Assembly (NCBI GenBank): GCA_003244015.1
Contig: QHBR01000269.1
Span: 1 to 39,430 of the forward strand
Direction of reading: 5' to 3'
DNA from: Hyphomicrobiales bacterium
Lineage (GTDB): Bacteria; Pseudomonadota; Alphaproteobacteria; Rhizobiales; Beijerinckiaceae
DNA length: 39,430 nucleotides
The notes below the pieces were generated by a model, which was given only the letters and a program-made list of their open reading frames with translations, searched no databases and was not told the DNA's origin. This document shows positions 35,229 through 39,430 of the stretch, in pieces. Every line of letters starts with the position of its first letter. Position 1 is the first letter of the stretch. Position numbers and translations under genes: made by a program.

Positions 35229-35426
35229 TCAGCCTCCTTGGCGCGGCACCAGAATCTCGACCGCGTCGCCCTCTTTCAGTGGTGTCTTGCCGCGATCGGT
35301 CTTGCGGACGAAATTCTGATTGAGCGCGGTCGCGATGGCGCCGTCCTGGTAATCGAGTTCGCGCAACAGCGCGGCAAGCGTTGCCGCCGCGACGTCAAGC
35401 ACTTTGCCGTTGACGTGGATGCGCAT
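35229..35426 (-). CDS. thiS: Sulfur carrier protein ThiS
   Basis: A 65-residue ubiquitin-like protein: [20 protein letters not shown], then [18 protein letters not shown] and [15 protein letters not shown]. The C-terminal Gly-Gly is the site of adenylation and thiocarboxylation, which provides the thiazole sulfur. It overlaps the end of thiO by 32 bp in another frame and is followed immediately by thiG. The start was chosen by family length and the conserved MRIxxNG. Confidence 0.95.
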   Translation of the reverse strand: MRIHVNGKVLDVAAATLAALLRELDYQDGAIATALNQNFVRKTDRGKTPLKEGDAVEILVPRQGG

Positions 35427-36417
35427 CCATGACCTCCGGAAAATAGGCGTCTTCGAGCACGGTTTGCACGGCCCGCCGGGCGAGCGCGGGCGCCAGCAAA
35501 AAGCCATGCCGGTAAAGGCCGTTGACATAGATCTTGCACCCATCGCGGCGGATTCTTGGCAGATTGTCGGGAAACGCCGGCCGCACGCCCGCTCCCGTCT
35601 CGACGATTTCCGCCTCGGCCAATGCCGGATGCAGGCAATAGGCGGCGCCAAGCAATTCCAACATGGCACGCGCGGTGATCCGGCCTGCCGCCTCGTTTTC
35701 GATCATCGTCGCGCCAATCATAAACCGCCCATCGCCGCGCGGCACGACAAAGACCGGATAGCGCGGATGCAGGAGCCGCACTGGCCGCGTCAGCGCGATC
35801 TCGCGGGTAGAGAGAACCAGCATTTCGCCCTTGACGCCGCGCAAATCGGGCAGGGCGTCTTGTGCCGCGAGGCCGCGGCAATCGATTGTCCAATCGGCAC
35901 GTTCCGGTGCTTGCGTCGCATCCACGCCATAGCGCAGCGCGACATTGCCGAAACTCGAAAGGCGGGCTGCGAGAGCTGCCATCGCCGCGCGGGGATCGAG
36001 ATGCGCTTCGGATGGAAAAAACAGCGCTTCCTCGAAGCGCCCTGCAAGATCGGGTTCGAGCGCCGCGATCCGCCTCGCATCGATGTATTCATATCCGCTG
36101 GTGCGGCGGGCAAATTGGGAAAGCTCGGGTCTATCCCGCGCGGGCGCGGCGACCAGCGTTCCTCGACGCGCCGCGACGGGCACGGTTGCGGTCCAGAATT
36201 CGAGCGATTCGAGGCCGAGTTCGAAAACAAGTTTTTCCGCGCTTTCGGCTTCGCACCAAGGCGCCAGCATGCCGCCCGCGAGATAGGAACAGCCAAGGCC
36301 CGGACCCTCGCGGCATTCGATGAGCTCGACATCGCAACCCGCGCGGGCGAAATCGAATGCGATGGTCAAGCCCACGATGCCCGCGCCCAATATTCGAATG
36401 CGCACGACCTTACCCAT
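35395..36417 (-). CDS. thiO: Glycine oxidase ThiO
   Basis: An FAD-dependent D-amino-acid oxidase-type enzyme of about 340 residues that makes dehydroglycine for thiazole synthesis. The Rossmann FAD motif is IRILGAGIVGLTIAFDFARA; CSYLAGGMLAPWCEAE, TIDCRGLAA, PRGDGRFMIGATMIENEA and GLYRHGFLLAPALA match the family, as does GAGVRPAFPDNLPRI. Start ATG 36417 gives an FAD motif close to the N terminus; an upstream TTG is less likely. It is the first gene after the TPP riboswitch. Confidence 0.94.
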   Translation of the reverse strand: MGKVVRIRILGAGIVGLTIAFDFARAGCDVELIECREGPGLGCSYLAGGMLAPWCEAESAEKLVFELGLESLEFWTATVPVAARRGTLVAAPARDRPELSQFARRTSGYEYIDARRIAALEPDLAGRFEEALFFPSEAHLDPRAAMAALAARLSSFGNVALRYGVDATQAPERADWTIDCRGLAAQDALPDLRGVKGEMLVLSTREIALTRPVRLLHPRYPVFVVPRGDGRFMIGATMIENEAAGRITARAMLELLGAAYCLHPALAEAEIVETGAGVRPAFPDNLPRIRRDGCKIYVNGLYRHGFLLAPALARRAVQTVLEDAYFPEVMDAHPRQRQSA

Positions 36418-36486
36418 CTGCGTCTCGCCGAGGCCAGGCAAAACAGATGCGAACGGACAGGTTTTTGTAAGGAAACATCACGTGAC

Positions 36487-36592
36487 CATCCCTACGCCAG
36501 TACGAGCTGGATCAGGTTCGAAGGGTCGCGGGGCCGCTTTTAAAAGCGCCGCCCGCCTCTCAGCCCCCTGCCGGGGATCCCCTAGGTTTTCG
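36487..36592 (-). promoter_or_regulatory. TPP riboswitch (THI element)
   Basis: On the minus strand the conserved aptamer parts appear in order: CTAGGGGATCCCCGGCAGGG, GGCTGAGAGG, an extended P3 stem (gcgcttttaaaagcg core), GACCCTTCGAACCTGATC, then GTACTGGCGTAGGGATGG. It lies about 70 nt before thiO and should turn off thiOSGE when thiamine pyrophosphate is high, by translational or transcriptional control (not clear which). Confidence 0.96.
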
Positions 36593-36727
36593 CTTGCTTA
36601 ATTAGGCCCGCGGGCGGTCTGCGTCAAGGCGCTTGGATGTCCGCCTGTAGCGGAAGGCGCGGGCTTCCCTTGCGTTTCGATCCCGGCTATGGGAACGCAA
36701 CGCGCACTTCCTTCGACCGGGACAACC

Positions 36728-37177
36728 ATGAAAGCCGTCCACGTCCTGAATGGGCCGAACCTCAATCTCCTCGGCACACGGGAACCGGAAACCTATGGCC
36801 ATGCGACTCTCGCGGAAATCGAGGCCCGGCTTTGCGCGCGCTGCAACCCGCGCGGGATCGCTTTGCATTTTCGCCAATCGAACCACGAAGGCGACCTCGT
36901 AACCTGGGTGCAGGAAGCTGGCCGCGCCGGCGAGCCAGTGATCTTGAATGCCGGGGCCTTTTCGCATACGTCGATCGCGCTTTACGATGCGATCAAGGCA
37001 GCGAGTGCGCAAGTCATCGAGGTGCATCTTTCGAACATTCACGCCAGGGAAGACTTTCGCCGCCGCTCGATGATCTCCCCCGTCGCGCGGGGCGTGATTC
37101 TGGGGTTTGGCGCCTTCTCCTACGATCTCGCGCTCGAAGCATTTCTTGCCCGGGCCGAAGCGGCAGGCAAACCTTGA
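36728..37177 (+). CDS. aroQ: Type II 3-dehydroquinate dehydratase
   Basis: 149 residues. The active-site motifs are complete: VLNGPNLNLLGTREPETYG (base Tyr and Arg), RQSNHEGDLVTWVQEA, LNAGAFSHTSIALYDAI (Asn and His) and IEVHLSNIHAREDFRRRS. It converts 3-dehydroquinate to 3-dehydroshikimate in the shikimate pathway as a homododecamer. It precedes accB-accC, the common order in Hyphomicrobiales. Confidence 0.97.
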   Translation: MKAVHVLNGPNLNLLGTREPETYGHATLAEIEARLCARCNPRGIALHFRQSNHEGDLVTWVQEAGRAGEPVILNAGAFSHTSIALYDAIKAASAQVIEVHLSNIHAREDFRRRSMISPVARGVILGFGAFSYDLALEAFLARAEAAGKP

Positions 37178-37274
37178 CCAGCTATCTCGTCAAGCAATTC
37201 ATGAAATCAGTTAGTCTTGATTCTGTGCTGCACAGAAACATCCCGGGCAACGGCGTAAACGAGAGTAGAAAAAG

Positions 37275-37748
37275 ATGAAATATCCGGAGCCAAAACCGGA
37301 CGGAGGCCCGGCGGCGACCGCAATCGACACGGAATTGGTCGAGATCCTGGCACAGCTCGTAACCCGTCTCGGGCTTTCCGAGATTGAAGTCGCGAAGGGC
37401 GAATTCAAAATCCGCGTCGCGCGGCAGGTTTCCGCCGCTAATATCCAGCCAGCCGTGACCTCGCCGCAGCCCGCCACGCCGGGCGCGGCGGGCACCGCGG
37501 CTCCGGCCGACGGTCCGGGCACGGTAAAGTCGCCGATGGTCGGAACCGTTTACTTGCGTTCCTCGGCGGACGCCGCCCCGTTTGTCGAGGTCGGCGCGCA
37601 GGTGAAGACAGGCGACAAGGTTCTTCTTGTCGAGGCGATGAAAACCTTCAACGAGATCCTCGCTCCCCGCGCCGGCACGGTGACGGGCATTCTGGTCGAG
37701 GACGGTCAGCCCGTCGAGTATGGCCAACCGCTGCTCGTGATCGAATAA
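37275..37748 (+). CDS. accB: Acetyl-CoA carboxylase biotin carboxyl carrier protein
   Basis: 157 residues. The N-terminal helical region (20-50) contacts AccC, followed by an Ala/Pro-rich linker (58-82). The biotinyl domain has [35 protein letters not shown] and the biotinylation motif [10 protein letters not shown] (Lys123). It ends [13 protein letters not shown]. It carries CO2 on biotin for malonyl-CoA synthesis. It lies 23 bp upstream of accC. Confidence 0.97.
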   Translation: MKYPEPKPDGGPAATAIDTELVEILAQLVTRLGLSEIEVAKGEFKIRVARQVSAANIQPAVTSPQPATPGAAGTAAPADGPGTVKSPMVGTVYLRSSADAAPFVEVGAQVKTGDKVLLVEAMKTFNEILAPRAGTVTGILVEDGQPVEYGQPLLVIE

Positions 37749-37771
37749 GGCCGCGTAGCCGGTGGACCGAC

Positions 37772-39133
37772 ATGTTCGAAAAGATTCTGATCGCCAATCG
37801 CGGCGAAATCGCCTTACGGATTTTGCGCGCGGCCAAGGAGCTCGGCATCGCGACCGTGGCGGTCCATTCGACGGCCGACGCCCATGCGATGCACGTGAAA
37901 CTCGCCGACGAATCGGTTTGCATCGGGCCGCCGCCCGCGCGCGATTCCTATCTCAACGTCCCAGCACTTCTCGGGGCTTGCGAAATCACCGGCGCCGAAG
38001 CCCTGCATCCGGGCTATGGATTTCTCGCCGAGAACGCGAGGTTCGCGGAGATTCTCGCCGACCATCACATCGTTTTCATCGGCCCCAAGACGGAGCATAT
38101 CAGGCTCATGGGCGATAAGATCGCGGCCAGAACGACGGCTATCCGGCTCGGCATTCCCTGCGTGCCTGGCTCGCCCGGCGCGGTCACCGGCGATAAGGAG
38201 GCGGCGGCGATCGCCGTGGCGCTTGGTTTTCCGCTCCTCGTAAAGGCGGCGGCGGGCGGCGGCGGACGCGGAATGAAAGTCGCCCGCACCGCGAACGATC
38301 TTCCGGTCGCGCTCGAAATGGCGCGGATCGAGGCCAAGGCGGCTTTCGGCGACGACACGGTCTATCTCGAAAAGCTTCTCGAAAAGCCGCGCCATATCGA
38401 AATCCAGGTTCTTGGCGATGGCCACGGCAAGGCTGTTCATCTTGGCGAACGCGATTGCTCGTTGCAGCGCCGGAATCAGAAAGTCTGGGAGGAAAGCCCC
38501 TCCTCCGCCCTCAACGCGTCGCAGCGCCTAGAAATCGGCGAAATTTGTGCAAGCGCGATGCGTGAACTCGGTTATGCCAGCGCCGGCACCATCGAGTTTC
38601 TCTACGAAAATGGCAAATTTTATTTCATCGAGATGAATACAAGGATCCAGGTCGAGCATCCGGTAACCGAAATGATCACCGGGGTCGATCTCGTCAACGA
38701 GCAGATAAGAATTGCCGCGGGCTCCCCCTTGACGTTGACCCAGACAGAAGTCGTCTTTCAGGGACATGCGATCGAATGCCGGATCAATGCCGAGCATTCC
38801 GCAACCTTCCGGCCCTCGCCGGGCAAGATCGCCTATTACCATCCGCCAGGCGGCCTTGGCGTGCGGGTCGATAGCGCGGTATATGCCGGGTACACGATTC
38901 CGCCAAACTACGATTCGCTTGTCGGCAAGCTCATCGTGCATGGGCGCAACCGCAACGAGGCGCTGATGCGGCTTCGCCGCGCGCTCGATGAATTCATTAT
39001 CGACGGCATCGATACGACAATTCCCCTGTTTCAAACATTGGTGCGCAATGCCGATATCCAAAATGGGCTCTACGACATCCATTGGCTGGAGAGGTTTCTT
39101 GCGCTGGGCGGGATGGACGAGGAATCCGCGTAA
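37772..39133 (+). CDS. accC: Acetyl-CoA carboxylase, biotin carboxylase subunit
   Basis: 453 residues. The ATP-grasp enzyme carboxylates the biotin on AccB using ATP and bicarbonate. It has the family start [35 protein letters not shown], the glycine-rich loop [13 protein letters not shown], the [16 protein letters not shown] motif and [20 protein letters not shown] with metal-binding Glu residues and active-site Arg. [17 protein letters not shown] completes the fold. The stop codon lies inside a long inverted repeat. Confidence 0.98.
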   Translation: MFEKILIANRGEIALRILRAAKELGIATVAVHSTADAHAMHVKLADESVCIGPPPARDSYLNVPALLGACEITGAEALHPGYGFLAENARFAEILADHHIVFIGPKTEHIRLMGDKIAARTTAIRLGIPCVPGSPGAVTGDKEAAAIAVALGFPLLVKAAAGGGGRGMKVARTANDLPVALEMARIEAKAAFGDDTVYLEKLLEKPRHIEIQVLGDGHGKAVHLGERDCSLQRRNQKVWEESPSSALNASQRLEIGEICASAMRELGYASAGTIEFLYENGKFYFIEMNTRIQVEHPVTEMITGVDLVNEQIRIAAGSPLTLTQTEVVFQGHAIECRINAEHSATFRPSPGKIAYYHPPGGLGVRVDSAVYAGYTIPPNYDSLVGKLIVHGRNRNEALMRLRRALDEFIIDGIDTTIPLFQTLVRNADIQNGLYDIHWLERFLALGGMDEESA

Positions 39134-39200
39134 TGTCTCGGCCGGAACTGCCGCGGCCGTAAGGACGCGCGTGGCTATGTCCCGGCCGAGACATTACGCG
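39127..39200. repeat. 19-bp perfect inverted repeat spanning the accC stop
   Basis: The arm cgcgtaatgtctcggccgg (39127-39145) includes the last accC codon and its TAA. Its exact reverse complement stands at 39182-39200, with a 36-bp GC-rich spacer that itself contains gccgcggc. The folded RNA would be a large stem at the mRNA 3' end, acting as a terminator or stabiliser. No T tract follows. Confidence 0.8.
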
Positions 39201-39232
39201 ATATAACAGACGCTGCGCAGGATAACACAGAA

Positions 39233-39306
39233 TGGAGCGGGTGGAGGGAATCGAACCCTCGTATTCAGCTTGGAAGGCTGCTGCTCTACCATTGAGCTAC
39301 ACCCGC
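39233..39306 (-). tRNA. tRNA-Gly (TCC)
   Basis: The minus-strand transcript begins GCGGGTGTAGCTCAATGGTA. The anticodon loop CTTCCAA carries TCC and the T arm has GGGTTCGATTC. The 3' end CACCCGCT is followed by an encoded CCA (39233-39235). Acceptor and D, anticodon and T stems all pair, with one mismatch at the top of the anticodon stem. Confidence 0.96.
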
Positions 39307-39430
39307 ATGCTGTCTCATATCTACCGCATAGCTTTGTTTTTCCTTGCATTCTCGCTCGACGCTTTGTACATTGCGTCTCATAATGCCTCCCTGCAAAACG
39401 TCTCACAGAGTGCCAAAAAAAGTGCCAAGA

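Noticed and set aside
36470-36490. cacgtg hexamer near the TPP riboswitch as a second parS
   Set aside because: Flanking bases (atcacgtgac) do not match the parS arms; only the 21072-21121 site does.
39194-39406. Minus-strand open frame containing CSSMVEQQPSKLNTRVRFPP
   Set aside because: This is the well-known false translation of a tRNA-Gly gene.
1-39430. CRISPR array
   Set aside because: No set of regularly spaced short repeats was seen; the tandem repeats found are two-copy and gap-free.

Overview
The window looks like chromosomal DNA from a GC-rich alphaproteobacterium, most likely Hyphomicrobiales and possibly a Beijerinckiaceae relative (inference). The support is the long C-terminal extension on ribosomal protein S2, the hisI/folE/NifU-like neighbourhood, the thiOSGE operon behind a TPP riboswitch, aroQ-accB-accC, and a fused Ada-AlkA protein. 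Intact housekeeping genes alternate with an unusual density of broken genes and transposase fossils.

Left part (1-8940): a TPR/glycosyltransferase-like gene runs off the left edge and is frameshifted by a 10-bp tandem duplication. It is followed by an IS3-family fossil, a CBS-pair protein, a patatin-like phospholipase, hisI, folE, a NifU-like scaffold protein, a MipA/OmpV-like outer membrane protein, yidD, rlmB and tRNA-Tyr. Next to the tRNA (8941-10088) lies a small gene graveyard: a frameshifted integral membrane protein gene, a possible small membrane ORF and the 3' end of a TetR regulator.

Middle part (10089-21060): a Pcm-like methyltransferase, a divergent alkylation-repair pair (ada-alkA fusion and ogt), a DUF4337 membrane protein, a secreted protein with three Cys-containing modules, and tsf-rpsB. 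Then comes a bufferin operon: a Cys-rich secreted precursor, an MNIO/DUF692 modification enzyme and its DUF2063 partner. The precursor is preceded by an ECF-type promoter candidate and followed by a hairpin. The MNIO gene carries an apparent 1-nt deletion. A glcD-like oxidase follows, and just after it lies a 50-bp perfect palindrome whose centre is a parS core (ParB-binding site).

Right part (21060-39430): a 46-aa membrane protein, an IS110 fossil, aqpZ, an MltB-type transglycosylase, an ISNCY fossil, and a three-gene polysaccharide cluster (flippase, polymerase, glycosyltransferase). The potassium transporter gene kup sits between two decayed direct copies of an acetoacetate decarboxylase gene. 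A truncated, AT-richer Mrr-like nuclease remnant is next, then the thiamine operon with its TPP riboswitch, aroQ, and accB-accC with an inverted repeat straddling the accC stop. tRNA-Gly(TCC) lies near the right edge.

The functional themes are thiamine, fatty acid, shikimate and folate biosynthesis, DNA alkylation repair, copper/metal stress (bufferin) and envelope biogenesis. The most interesting points are the parS-bearing perfect palindrome, the bufferin operon with a damaged modifying enzyme and a SigF-like promoter, the kup locus bracketed by pseudogene direct repeats, and repeated short tandem duplications.
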